A stretch of DNA of 64,000 bases from assembly GCF_000003195.3 (NCBI RefSeq), contig NC_012871.2, positions 15,694,293-15,758,292 of the forward strand. The letters are read 5' to 3'. The notes under the pieces are model-generated. The model searched no databases. It saw only the letters and a program-made list of their open reading frames with translations, and was not told the DNA's origin. Both the position numbers and the translations under genes were made by a program. The stretch's first letter is position 1, and each line of letters opens with the position of its first letter. Source of the stretch: Sorghum bicolor. Lineage: Eukaryota > Streptophyta > Magnoliopsida > Poales > Poaceae. Shown one piece after another: positions 33,805 to 45,921 of this stretch.

Positions 33805-35458
33805 TGTTGACGGTCCTTAAGTATCAAATTTAATTATCAAATAAATAAAGAAAAGGATCCAAATGAAATCAACATCTAGACTTAGGGTTTTATCTGACAG
33901 AATTCCACGAGTTCTGGTGTTTGTCTATTTCTGCAGGGGGTTATCAGGAAATATGGAAGAAAGGCCCACATGTCAGGATTACGTAAAGATATTAACGTGC
34001 TGCGCAATTATCTTACATCTAGAAGACTCCAGAAGCCACGAGACCGAAGCGGAGGCGAAACGGGGCCAGAGACAGGGCGCCCGCCCTGTCCTACTGGGCG
34101 CCCGCCCTGCCCCTGAGTCCAATCAGGACTCTGCTTTGCGGGAGATCTCCACCGACCTAAAGGATGAATCTAAACCATACAATCTATGTCGGTTTGATCC
34201 AACGGCCCATATTCACTTGGAAGGACTATAAAACCAGACCCCCTGGCCCCTGGAGGAGAGAGCCTCTCAACCCTAATTCATTGTTCCATCAAGGGAGAAG
34301 AAGCCTCTGATCAAGATTAGAGCCACCACATCAATTAGACATCTAGATTAGCATAGCTACATAGGATTAGAACTAGAAGGAGTCAATCTTCGATTGGTTT
34401 CCGGATCTGTGAGAAGGATTCTTGGTAATTCTCTAATTGTGCTTCTAATTGCTTTCTAATTATCTTTGTTCTTCAATATTATGAATATGACTTTGTTCTA
34501 CTTCAATATATTGCTTATGACTTTGCTATACTTGCTTATATTTAAGATTATATTGTTCTTAGTTTATCATAGTTATGTACTTGGCTTAGTTAGATTCGAT
34601 CTATATACATGCTTAGGATCGTATAGCGTTTATCCATCGGATCCATGGGTAAATGATAGATATTGTGTAGGCGTGGTGCTTATACCGTATTTATCTGCGA
34701 TTGTACCCAATATGCCAGATCGTGGGGTGGTTCGTGATAGTGACAGCTTCATTGATTCTTATATAGTCCCCCTCTCGTGTATTGGGCTGGCAGAGCAACA
34801 TTATTACAGGGGAGTGATTGCTATGTTTCTCATATTCCTTGCTAATATCACTATGCATGGGCGTAGTCTTGTCTCGCAATGATTGCTAAGTATGCTTGCA
34901 CTAACTATGATATGCTAGACTATATAGTTAAGAATAACTTAGGGAATATTCTTGTAGTTCGTTCTAATACCATGCTAATGACTTTCTAGAGTATCTAATT
35001 GAGGTGCTTATCATATTTATTATGTGGCTAGATCAGATTAGTTATCCTTGTCACTATTATTATTTCATATATCTTTTATGTGACACTTATCCCTGTATGA
35101 AGAGTTAGATATAATGTTCTCAATTATACATGCAATGATAGATGCTCAATCTCATATTCTATTCTGTAATCAATAGTGATGATCGCTAATCCCTTCCCAG
35201 TGGTAAAAATATAAATAACGATACCTGGAATACTTCCCGGTTAAAATGCTGCATCGGTATTAATCTGTGCGCTTGCAGATCCCATTCATTATTTATTTAG
35301 AAGAGCAATTGCATATTTCAATACCGCGTCTCTTATATCATGCTGGGGATGACAACTTGGCTTAAGTGGTGTGAGGGATAGGTTTGGCATTTTTGGCTCC
35401 GTTACTAGATTTAGAGAACTTAGTCTACTTTTGGTAATGATGTTAAGAATACCCAACA
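33805..35458 (+). repeat. 5' LTR of element A
   Basis: 1654 bp. It differs from the 3' LTR by few substitutions and by a 21 bp tandem duplication of GGGCGCCCGCCCTG-containing sequence near 34076-34114. A plant-like TATA (GGACTATAAAACC) lies near 34224-34236. Confidence 0.95.
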
Positions 35459-35466
35459 AGCATTTT

Positions 35467-35484
35467 TGGCGCCGTTGCCGGGGA
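35467..35484 (+). other. primer-binding site of element A (tRNA-Asp type)
   Basis: TGGCGCCGTTGCCGGGGA matches the complement of the 3' end of plant tRNA-Asp, the primer typical of Athila-type elements. It sits eight bases after the LTR. Confidence 0.88.
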
Positions 35485-35618
35485 AGGTTGATTACCAATC
35501 AGGAATGGAATAAAAGATTTTGAGTTATCATTCGCATCACTAATATGATTGAGCTTATCTATTCTCTCATACAGTTTTACCCCGATATTTTTCTATTTTA
35601 TCTTATGCAGGAGAATGT

Positions 35619-38261
35619 ATGAATAGAAGACATCTTCCAGGAAATTTTGTTGACAATCCCGAAGCATTATTCAAGAAGACGAGAGCCAAGAAGAAATCAT
35701 CAACACTTCACGAAGAAGCTTCATCCAATCAAGAAGATCACCGAAACTTGTCTTCAGAGTTCGAAGCCATGGCGAACAAATCGATCCCTGAGTTCTCAGC
35801 TCCCACTACGGACAACATCCGTACTGGACCTGCTGCAGAGATCGATGGCAACTTTGAGCTCAAGCCTGGACTTATCAACATGGTGCAATCCAACCAGTTC
35901 TGTGGGAAGGCACACGAAGATGCTAGTGCTCATTTACAACACTTCCTGGAGATTTGCAACACATTCACCATAGCAGGAGTTTCCAAAGACGCTATACTAC
36001 TTCGCCTCTTCCCATTCTCACTGTTAGGAAGAGCGAAGCAGTGGTTCTACGCTACAAAGGAGAAGAATACTACGTGGGCACTCTGCTCAACAAACTTCCT
36101 GGCTAAGTTCTTTCCCATGGGCAAGACCAATGCTCTCCGTGAGAAGATTACGAGTTTTCAGCAACAAAATGATGAATCTGTTCTAGAAGCATGGGAGCGC
36201 TTTCAAGACTACATCCTAGAATGTCCCCATCATGGAATGGAGAGTTGGCTATTGATGCAGACATTCTATCATGGGCTCAGCAACAGTGCCCGAGAGACTA
36301 TGGATGCTGCAGCTGGAGGAGCATTCTTATCACTTACTATACCACAAGCCACAACTCTTGTGGAGAATATGGCGTCCAACCAAAGCTGGAATGAAGAGAG
36401 GACCCAGACACGCAAGAGAGGTGGAGGTATGCATCAGCTGAAGGAGGTAGACATGCTGTCTGCAAAGCTAGACCTGCTCATGAAGAAGCTCGATGATAGA
36501 GCTGGAGACAAGAAAGAAGTTATGCACATCTACGACTCTCACATGACTTGTGAGGAGTGTGGAGATACTGGACACTCAGGCAACCACTGCCCTGAGATGC
36601 TTGAGGATGTGAACTACATCAACAACAACAACAACAACTACTACAACCGTCCTCAACAAAATCAAGGTTGGAATTAACAGAGGCCTAACTACTCAGGTAA
36701 TTATCAAGGTAACAATTCTTACAACAATAATAATAATTTTCCACCTTTGAGAGAGTTAGTGTCTAATCAAAGCAAGCTAATGGATAATCTATCTAAGAAA
36801 TTGGCATCTAATGATAAAATTCTAGAAAATATAAATAATAGAATGGATAATTTCTCTACTGCCATCAAGAATCAAATTAGCTTTAATAAAATGATTGAAT
36901 CTCAGTTAAATCAAATAGCTGCTGCTGTTCCTACTACTAACCCCGGTATACCATCACAACCGGGAGGATTAGAATCTGCAAATCTTGTAGACGTGTTTGA
37001 TGCAGGTAATTGGAGTAACCCCGTCACTGAATTTTCTACTGACCGTCTGCCGGTCGAGAGAGGCGATCCAGGACGCCCCGTCATCCCGATCTCCATCGGC
37101 ATGGTGGACTTCCCAGAAGCACTCTGCGACTTTGGCTCTAGTGTCAACATTATACCCAGGGTACTCTATAAAAAATTCTTTACATATCCTTTATTAGAGA
37201 CAACCATGTGTTTGCAGTTTGCAGATCAGACGATAACTTTCCCAAAAGGAATAGTGAAGAATCTTTGTGTCCGAGTTGGTACCTTATATGCCCCAGCAGA
37301 CTTCGTAGTGGTAGAGACCGGAAATGATGAGAGAGCACCTATCATCCTAGGGAGGCCATTCTTGAACACCACAGGAGCTATCATCTACGCTAGTGCTGCC
37401 AAGATCAGTTTCTACGTCAAAGGGAAGAAGGAGACATTTTTCTTCAAGAACAAGACTACACAAATGCAAGATCAATCCAGACGTAAATCAAGGAAGAGGA
37501 CCAATAGGAGGAACAAGAACAAGCAAGTGTGGACCGAGTCAGCTAAGATGGTCACTGTAGTCCATGGAGGCCAAGATCATCAACTTAAGTCACCGTTTTT
37601 GACCAAGAAGGACGACCCAGGAATGCCAAGCATCTACTGCTCCATAAATGGATACAACTTCTACAAGACGATTTGTGACACCGGATCGGGCGTCAACATA
37701 ATGGCCACAGTCACCTATCGGCTCTTGTTCGGGACCATGCCACTAAGACCAACATACATTCAGCTCCAGATGGCAGATCAGACATTTCGAGAAGTTAAAG
37801 GAATAGTATCTGATGTCCCAGTCAAAATAGACGATCACTTTGTCTACACAGACTTTCAAGTTATTGACATGGGAGAAGACGAGTATGATCCACCCATCAT
37901 CCTTGGAAGACCGTTCCTCAGCACCGTTAAAGCAATTATCTACATTGGAACCGACGAAGTCCATATGCACTTCCCCTCAGAGAAGGTACGCCGTTATTTT
38001 ACTGACTCTAACTATATCGTTGAAGAATCTAAGCAGGTCAGAAAGAGACGCAACCGCAACCCGAGGAGGCAGATCATCAAGGACGGATGGACAGACTATG
38101 AAGGAGAAGTTGTAAGGTCAGAAGACGTAGAGTTTAAACAGAATTATCCAGAGGAGATTGAAGCACCGAGTCAGGTATGGAAAATGAAGATAACTATACA
38201 TGAAGAGGAGGCGCTGCCGGAAGTACCGACTACACCATCCAACGAACCTCAGGACGATTAA
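35619..38261 (+). pseudogene. element A Gag with two retropepsin-like domains, one internal stop
   Basis: One 880-codon frame interrupted only by TAA at 36675-36677, where copy B has CAA. Gag covers about residues 60-260 (GRAKQWFYATKEKNTTW, NDESVLEAWERFQDYI). A CCHC knuckle (CEECGDTGHSGNHC) sits near residues 310-323, followed by an Asn-rich stretch. Two aspartic-protease-like units follow: ALCDFGSSVNIIP (Asp codon 37128-37130; ILGRPFLNTTGA downstream) and TICDTGSGVNIMA (Asp codon 37677-37679; ILGRPFLSTVKA downstream). Each has its own second conserved block, so this is a real domain duplication. The frame ends with an acidic tail at 38261. Confidence 0.88.
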
Positions 38262-40415
38262 GAAAATGGAGAGTCCCGTTCGGAGGACTTAAAAACACCG
38301 AACGCCTTGCCAAGAGGTAACTTGGTAGTTATCCTTTCCCTTTCAATTATTTCAATTATTTTACTTAGTTAATCATATTCATACTATCTTAAAAATAAAA
38401 GAAAATAAAAATGTGAAAAAAACAATAAGCCCCATGTGAGTATACGAGTGGCATAAAACCCATAAGTACATTCACTGTGGTGGCATAAAAATAAAATAAA
38501 TATTTTTTCTGCTTTATAAAAACAAATAAATATAAAAACAGGGAGTAATATTTATTAAGGAGTCTCAACATAAAAAAGGCTAGATATTTATGCTAACACT
38601 TAACCAGTTCCACAAGCTTTGTTGTCTATTTGAGCTCCACAGAATTTAAGAATCAAGAAGACTAGCAGACGGAGGACATTCTAATCGCTGTCAGAATGCT
38701 GCTTTCAAATACACCTCTGCCACCTGCTAGCTACATCAAGAGAAATTACGTCAAAATTCAGCTTGGGGGAGAGCACCCCCATTTATATCGATAAGTATTT
38801 CTATCTATCTATCTTTATACTTATATTATTTTAGAATATAAATACACATAAACTATGGAAAACCAAATAAAGAGTTTATGCTTATATATATATTTTACTT
38901 AGTGTGTTTAATAAATAAATAAAGTGGCTATGCTAATCTGTATCTAAATAAAACTTAAGCATGGATATGATAAATAGTTGCTCTGCCTAATTTGCAAATT
39001 TTAAGTTCTCTCTCTCAAGTTTAGATATAACTGTTATAATTTAAATCTTGCTCTAGACCTAAACTTGTGGGACGAAAACTTGATCTGAAGTCTAAGTTGT
39101 TAACGGATATGATATAGGAAGGTTGAGCTGCTGTTATTCTGGAGAATTTTATCTTTAAAAATCTTTAAAATGTTGCATGATGAGTTTCTGTATGATGAGA
39201 GTTTAAATTCCTACCACAGCCATATATACATGCTTGCTAGACTTTGAGCCACACATTTACTATTTACTACTTATGAGCATTGAGTGTGGTCAAGCTGTGT
39301 AGACCCTTAGGAGCTTGTCATGTGGTTAAATCAAGATTTCACTTGCACGTTCACTCATATATGCTACTTCTACTCCGGAAGTACCATTCACATATATCCA
39401 TACATTCCATCTCCAGAATCACCCAAAAATATTCTACTCCTAATCCGGGAGAGAATAACAAAAAAATATTTCTGTTTTCCCCTTGTGAAATAAATGCTCA
39501 AGTTATCTTGTTACTACCACTTGCTATATTATCTCAAGAGATGAATGCTTTAAAAAAAAAGAGAGATACGAGGAAATAAAAAGGAGCAAGTGCTCGGAAC
39601 CTCGAAAGAAAGAAAAAAAAGAAAAGAAGAAGTGAGACGAGAGGTAAAAATGGACAAGTGTCCGACAATAGAATTAGGGGTACAATATACCCACCTGAGA
39701 GGAAAGAAAAAGAAGAGCATCTCATTCTCATCATAAAGTTTCAAAAGCAAGGAAGGTATGTATCCCCTCAAAGAGCAAAAGTAAAATTAGACTTCCACCA
39801 CCATTGTTTTCACCATTGTTATCATCATCATCACCATACACCATTCATTCGCCACACATGCACATCTTGATTTGGCTTATTGATTTGTTTCTTTGGATCC
39901 ATAGTTTGACTATACAATAAATGTCTTGTAAGTATGTATACTTTATCTCCCACCTATGAGCTCCAGATATTAAAGCCTTATTAGAGTAGGGTGAGAGAGA
40001 AGGCAATGTCACTATGCCTCATACCACAGATACCACATATATTGAGAGAAGGCATATACCATCATTGCCTTGGTAAGGATCCAAAAATACCACCAAAAAG
40101 AGACCTGAGAGAATCATACAGGGAATCTCTGAGTTTTATTTGAAAATCTGCAAAAACCCCAGAGCTATAGCTGATCAAGAATAAGAGACATGGCACTTGG
40201 CTAGACTGTTCTATCTTTTAACCACTCAAGACAGAAGTGACAGTTACAAGTCCCATGGTGAAGGTAAAGTAAGTAAGTTTTAAGTCTTGACAGTTTACTC
40301 TTACTCAGAGATGAGATCTTATTTAAAAGCATGTGTACCGTCAAATTTTTAAAGATATTGCAACTACTTATGATCCATAGCTGAGTCTATCTTTGCTCAG
40401 GGACGAGCAAGAGGT
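38262..40415 (+). other. non-coding tail of element A
   Basis: AT-rich with no coding frame. A GCTTGGGGGAGAGCACCCCC tract near 38761-38780 resembles a second polypurine tract, and 40411-40430 (AAGCTTGGCGGAGTTT) is the true one beside the 3' LTR. The equivalent region of B is colinear. Confidence 0.75.
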
Positions 40416-40430
40416 AAGCTTGGCGGAGTT
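40416..40430 (+). other. polypurine tract of element A
   Basis: AGCTTGGCGGAGTTT directly precedes the 3' LTR. Copy B keeps the purine-perfect form (AGCTTGGGGGAGTTT on the minus strand), so A carries a G-to-C change. Confidence 0.75.
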
Positions 40431-42063
40431 TGTTGACGGTCCTTAAGTATCAAATTTAATTATCAAATAAATAAAGAAAAGGATCCAAATGAAATCAACA
40501 TCTAGACTTAGGGTTTTATCTGACAGAATTCCACGAGTTCTGGTGTTTGTCTATTTCTGCAGGGGGTTATCAGGAAATATGGAAGAAAGGCCCACATGTC
40601 AGGATTACGTAAAGATATTAACGTGCTGCGCAATTATCTTACATCTATAAGACTCCAGAAGCCACGAGACCGAAGCGGAGGCGAAACGGGGCCAAAGACA
40701 GGGCGCCCGCCCTACCCCTGAGTCCAATCAGGACTCTGTTTTGCGGGAGATCTCCACCGACCTAAAGGATGAATCTAAACCATACAATCTATGTCGGTTT
40801 GATCCAACGGCCCATATTCACTTGGAAGGACTATAAAACCAGACCCCCTGGCCCCTGGAGGAGAGAGCCTCTCAACCCTAATTCATTGTTCCATCAAGGG
40901 AGAAGAAGCCTCTGATCAAGATTAGAGCCACCACATCAATTAGACATCTAGATTAGCATAGCTACATAGGATTAGAACTAGAAGGAGTCAATCTTCGATT
41001 GGTTTCCGGATCTGTCAGGAGGATTCTTGGTAATTCTCTAATTGTGCTTCTAATTGCTTTCTAATTCTCTTTGTTCTTCAATATTATGAATATGACTTTG
41101 TTCTACTTCAATATATTGCTTATGACTTTGCTCTACTTGCTTATATTCAAGATTATATTGTTCTTAGTTTATCATAGTTATGTACTTGGCTTAGTTAGAT
41201 TCGATCTATATACATGCTTAGGATCGTATAGCGTTTATCCATCGGATCCATGGGTAAATGATAGATATTGTGTAGGCGTGGTGCTTATACCGTATTTATC
41301 TGCGATTGTACCCAATATGCCAGATCGTGGGGTAGTTCGTGATAGTGACAGCTTCATTGATTCTTATATAGTCCCCCTCTCGTGTATTGGGCTGGCAGAG
41401 CAATATTATTACAGGGGAGTGATTGCTATGTTTCTCATATTCCTTGCTAATATCACTATGCATGGGTGTAGTCTTGTCTCGCAATGATTGCTAAGTATGC
41501 TTGCACTAACTATGATATGCTAGACTATATAGTTAAGAATAACTTAGGGAATATTCTTATAGTTCGTTCTAATACCATGCTAATGACTTTCTAGAGTATC
41601 TAATTGAGGTGCTTATCATATTTATTATGTGGCTAGATCAGATTAGTTATCCTTGTCACTATTATTATTTCATATATCTTTTATGTGACACTTATCCCTA
41701 TATGAAGAGTTAGATATAATGTTCTCAATTATACATGCAATGATAGATGCTCAATCTCATATTCTATTCTGTAATCAATAGTGATGATCGCTAATCCCTT
41801 CCCAGTGGTAAAAATATAAATAACGATACCTGGAATACTTCCCGGTTAAAATGCTGCATCGGTATTAATCTGTGCGCTTGCAGATCCCATTCATTATTTA
41901 TTTAGAAGAGCAATTGCATATTTCAATACCGCGTCTCTTATATCATGCTGGGGATGACAACTTGGCTTAAGTGGTGTGAGGGATAGGTTTGGCATTTTTG
42001 GCACCGTTACTAGATTTAGAGAACTTAGTCTACTTTTGGTAATGATGTTAAGAATACCCAACA
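40431..42063 (+). repeat. 3' LTR of element A
   Basis: 1633 bp, ends ACCCAACA, followed by the TTAAG duplication. It lacks the 21 bp duplication of the 5' LTR. Confidence 0.95.
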
Positions 42064-42068
42064 TTAAG

Positions 42069-42254
42069 CTCGGCGTATTCTCGAGTTCTGCGTGAATACC
42101 TCTTGGCCGTGACATCCGGGCGCATCGCTGTTGTCGGGACCAAAGTATTCGAGTTATCACCTTTGCCTATAGTAAGGTCAAATCGGCTGGCACGCCTTAA
42201 CGTTTAAATCGGGTATTAACCCTTTGTGTTTGCAGATCAGCTTTTGCATCAACA
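42069..42254 (+). repeat. 5' LTR of element C, second part
   Basis: Resumes CTCGGCGTATTCTCGAG after the TTAAG copy and ends ATCAACA, the inverted match of the LTR start TGTTGA. The corresponding last 100 or so bases are missing from the 3' LTR. Confidence 0.85.
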
Positions 42255-42261
42255 CATCTTT

Positions 42262-42279
42262 TGGCACGCCCAGTGGGAC
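42262..42279 (+). other. primer-binding site of element C
   Basis: TGGCACGCCCAGTGGGAC lies seven bases after the LTR. This form is common in Tat-lineage grass elements. I do not name the tRNA. Confidence 0.75.
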
Positions 42280-42300
42280 CATCTCAAGATCAAGATCAAC

Positions 42301-45138
42301 ATGTCGACTACCGAGTTCGACTTGGAGAACGTCATCCTCATGACGGAAGCCAATCTCAGAGATGAGCAGAAGCAAGCTATTGTAAAAGCCATGGAGGACT
42401 ACAAGCAGCAATGTTTGAAGTCTTTCAGCATCAACAGGAGTGGCGAGGTGATCAAGAAAGAATCACTGCCTGCACCTCGACAGGTTACTTTTGAAGCCAA
42501 TCCTGGTAAACTTCAAGACATGGTTGATGGTGTTGTTAACCGTGCCTTGATCAATCAAGCTGGTGTGCTGTCCAATACGGTTTTCAATGCCGTGGTTAGA
42601 ACTTTCAAAGAAGGACAATTACCACCAAATTATGTGGGCCCTTTTCATCATCAGCCAGGGTCACCGGTGGTCACGGCTCCATCGGCTGCAGCAGCCGCTG
42701 CGGGCACAGAAACTACTGTTCCTTCAAGCACGTTAGGAGTCACTAACGCGCAATCTACGCCGATGACGACCAATCCATCGACTTTAGATGAGCGGATCAA
42801 GCTTGCTACAGATCTATTGGCATCGGCGATGTCGGGATCGGTCCCTCCTCCTAACAGGTGGGGTTATGGTATGCCTCCAGAGATGACGTTGAAGACACCT
42901 GGCATATCTCAGACATCTGATGTGAGAGGCAAGGCTCCTATGACATCGGCACCTCCAAATATGCCGATGAATCAGAATCCCCAGTATACTACAACTACTA
43001 CTGCAAGACCTTACACTAGGAATTCTCAAGCTCCAACATTCCAAATGCCTAATGCATCGGCAAATTCAATACCGACGCAACAGAGGTTTATGACTCAGCC
43101 AGAGTATGTCAATTCAATGATGATGCCCAATTACCAGTCATCGGCAGGACCTATGCCGATGAATGCTAATCGTGGATGGCCTGGGCAGCAAGTCTTTCCA
43201 CAAATGCTCCAACAGAATCATCAAGCTACAGGGTTTCAACAAGGCCAGATCCACCCCGGGTTCCAGAATCAAGGGTTGCCCAACCAGCCGATGAATCTTG
43301 GTCAATAGTTTGGTGGTCAGACAATCAACCCCATGTTCCATGCAGATCGTGCGCCTCAACGACACGTGGAAGTGTATCAGCAGGCGCCAGATCCACAACC
43401 ACCTCATCGGCAAGATGCCGATGCTTATTGGGCCGATAAGATTGCTGAAGTAATGAGAGACCAACTTGGGATAAAACCCAAAGTCAACACTTACTCTTAT
43501 CGGACACCGTATCCTCCTGCATATGATTTGATTCCACTTCCAAATCGGTACAAGGTACCAGATTTCACTAAGTTTTCTGGACAGGATGACACATCAACCA
43601 TGGAACATGTCAACAGGTTCATCATCCAATGTGGAGAAGCTGCTAACAGGGACGAGTTAAGGGTTCGCTTGTTCTCGTCATCATTGTCTGGATCGGCATT
43701 TACTTGGTTTATATCATTACCTCCTAACTCAGTGATTACTTGGGCCGATCTAGAGAAGCAATTCCATAAGTACTTCTTTTCTGGAGTCCATGAGAAGAAA
43801 ATCACCGATTTGGTCAAATTGAAGCAACGTAACGATGAATCGGTTGAATGTTTTGTGCAGAGACTGCGGGAGGTCAAGAACAAATGCTATAGTCTGGTTT
43901 TGGACGATCGGCAGCTGGCCGATTTAGCTTTCCAAGGTTTGTTACCGCATGTCAGGGACAAGTATGCCTCTCAGGAGTTCGAAAGCTTAAGTCATTTGGT
44001 GCAGAGAATTTCTGATCTGGATATCAGGCCTTTTGAGCCCAAGAGAGCATGGAACAAAAAGGTGTCATTTGTTGATGAAGCAACAAGCTCGGATTCTGAT
44101 GAGGAGCCAGTCATCGGCTTGGCAGAATGGGTAAAGAATAAGAAGCCGATGTCTTGCCCTTTTGGGCATAAAGAGCTAGAGAAGTTCGCATTTGATATCA
44201 CTAAAGCCGATAGGATATTTGACTTTCTACTTCAGGAAGGGCAAATCAAGTTGTCACCCAATCATGTGATCCCATCAGTTGAGGAGTTCAAGAAGATGAA
44301 ATATTGCAAGTGGCACAACGCAACTTCTCACAGCACCAATGAGTGCAAAGTTTTTAGACAACAACTGCAATCGGCTATAGAATCTGGGAGAATCAAATTT
44401 GATAGTTTCAAAGCCCAGAAGCCGATGAAGATTGATCAACATCCTTTCTCAACAAATATGTTGGATGCTAAGGGAAAAACCAAGGTCTTGACATCGGAAG
44501 CAGCTGAGAAGAGTGCATCGGTAGATCCCCAGCATCAAATTACTGCTGCCGATGCCAAAGGAAAAGGCTTAATCCAAGAGGGAACTAACTCAGGAAGGCC
44601 TCCCCGATCTGGTATTGTGATAACTCATAGAAGGCCTCGGGAAACTTGGCAGCAGCGTGAGGATCGGTATCGGCGCCAGCAAGAGGACTTTCGTCGGGAA
44701 GTAGAAAGACGCCGTTAAGAATAGAATCGACACAAGGATCACTGGAACTGCCCATTCTTTATCCATTGCTGGGAGCAGAACATCAAGTTACCTACTGTTA
44801 GAGATTGCCCTGAATGCAATGGTTATGATCGGTATGACAGATCCGATCGCCGCTATCACGATGATGATCGGCTATTTAATGGGCCGATTAGGGGGAGCAT
44901 CCGTTCATGATCGTCTGGGGGCAGACTCAGTGTGCATGATAGGCTTGGTGATCGTGTTGAATATTTTCCCAGAAACCAAGAAGAGCTAGAAGAAATGGCT
45001 AATGCACGGGTTCCTGATGAATTCATATTTTGTAGAGATGCTAATACTCATCGGGTGGAGTCAAGGGAATATCGTCGTCCATCGGCAAGACAGTTACCAC
45101 TTCCCCCATGGTGTCCAGAAGGGTTAACCAAGACGTAG
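42301..45138 (+). pseudogene. element C Gag
   Basis: The frame starts MSTTEFDLENVIL at 42301 and stays in one frame to 45138, broken by stops at 43306, 44716 and 45136 and a short disrupted stretch near 44719-44931. The first third is Pro/Ala/Thr-rich. The central retrotransposon Gag domain (LPNRYKVPDFTKFSGQDD, GSAFTWFISLPPNSVITW, QRNDESVECFVQRLREV) spans about 43530-44040. A Cys/His motif near 44306-44345 (CKWHNATSHSTNEC) and a second cysteine cluster in the broken stretch follow. Gag would coat the RNA. Confidence 0.85.
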
Positions 45139-45255
45139 AAAAGGAGACTGCAATGTGAAAGACGAGAAGAGCTAGGCAAGGGTGAGAACTCTGGTCAGTC
45201 TGGGGATCAGCAACAATCAGATCCTAAGGGGAAAGGGCCATCGGCAGATGTTAAC

Positions 45256-45921
45256 ATGATATTTATGTTGCCGATGGAATTCCTAGCGCCATCCGGTGAT
45301 GACGAGGAGTTGGAGTTTTCCGACCAGATAGCTCAGTTGGCTCTGGATTCGATGACAGCCATCTTTGAAAAACCTGTCGACAATGAAAGGCAGCATCTTA
45401 AGGCTCTGTTTGTCAAAGGGAGAGTTGATGGTCAGCCGATGACCAAGATATTAATTGATGGTGGAGCTGCAATCAATATCATGCCATATGCAGTCTATCG
45501 CAAGCTTGGAAAAGGAGATCAAGATCTGACCAAGACCGATATGATGCTAAAAGACTTTGAGGGAAATGTGTCTCTGGTTAAGGGAGCAATATGCGTCGAG
45601 TTGACCATCGGCAGTAAAACCTTGCCGACAACTTTCTTTGTGATCAGTGGAAAGGGTGCTTATAATTTGCTACTAGGGAGAGATTGGATTCATGCTAATT
45701 GTTGCATCCCATCTACAATGCACCAATGCTTGGTTCAGTGGGTAGGTGACAAGATTGAAATTGTTCCGGGAGATTCTTCTTATGTCATTGCATCGGCAGA
45801 AGCAGATACCTATGAAAGAACTAGGTGTATCTCGGGAGAGATTTGGGAGAAGGATTTCCTCAAAGTTGCCGATTATGAAATTTTACCTATCCAAACAGTC
45901 GGTTCTGATGAGGAGTTTTAA
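45256..45921 (+). pseudogene. element C protease
   Basis: A retropepsin-like domain with LIDGGAAINIMPY around 45451-45489 (Asp codon 45457-45459; the usual DSG or DTG is DGG, as in many Tat elements) and the downstream LLLGRDWIHANC near 45667-45702. It is in the same frame as gag. It ends TAA at 45919-45921, which overlaps the ATG of the next frame (TAATG). Confidence 0.82.

Larger units (their letters stand above)
33805..42063 (+). mobile_element. element A: complete non-autonomous Athila-like Ty3/gypsy element
   Basis: LTRs of 1654 and 1633 bp (TGTTGACGG...ACCCAACA), a tRNA-Asp primer-binding site, one gag-protease frame and 2.2 kb of non-coding DNA before the 3' LTR, with a perfect TTAAG duplication. 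There is no RT, RNase H or integrase, so it must be mobilised by a helper. The LTRs are nearly identical apart from a 21 bp duplication. It is the youngest insertion in this nest. Confidence 0.93.

Noticed and set aside
34466..34882. A 138-codon frame repeated in LTRs at 41071 and, inverted, at 54337
   Set aside because: Present because the LTR is repeated; it is part of the transcription-control region and is not kept open in D or B.
36620..36650. AAC repeat considered as a microsatellite of interest
   Set aside because: It encodes the Asn-rich stretch of Gag and is also present in element B, so it is part of the coding frame.
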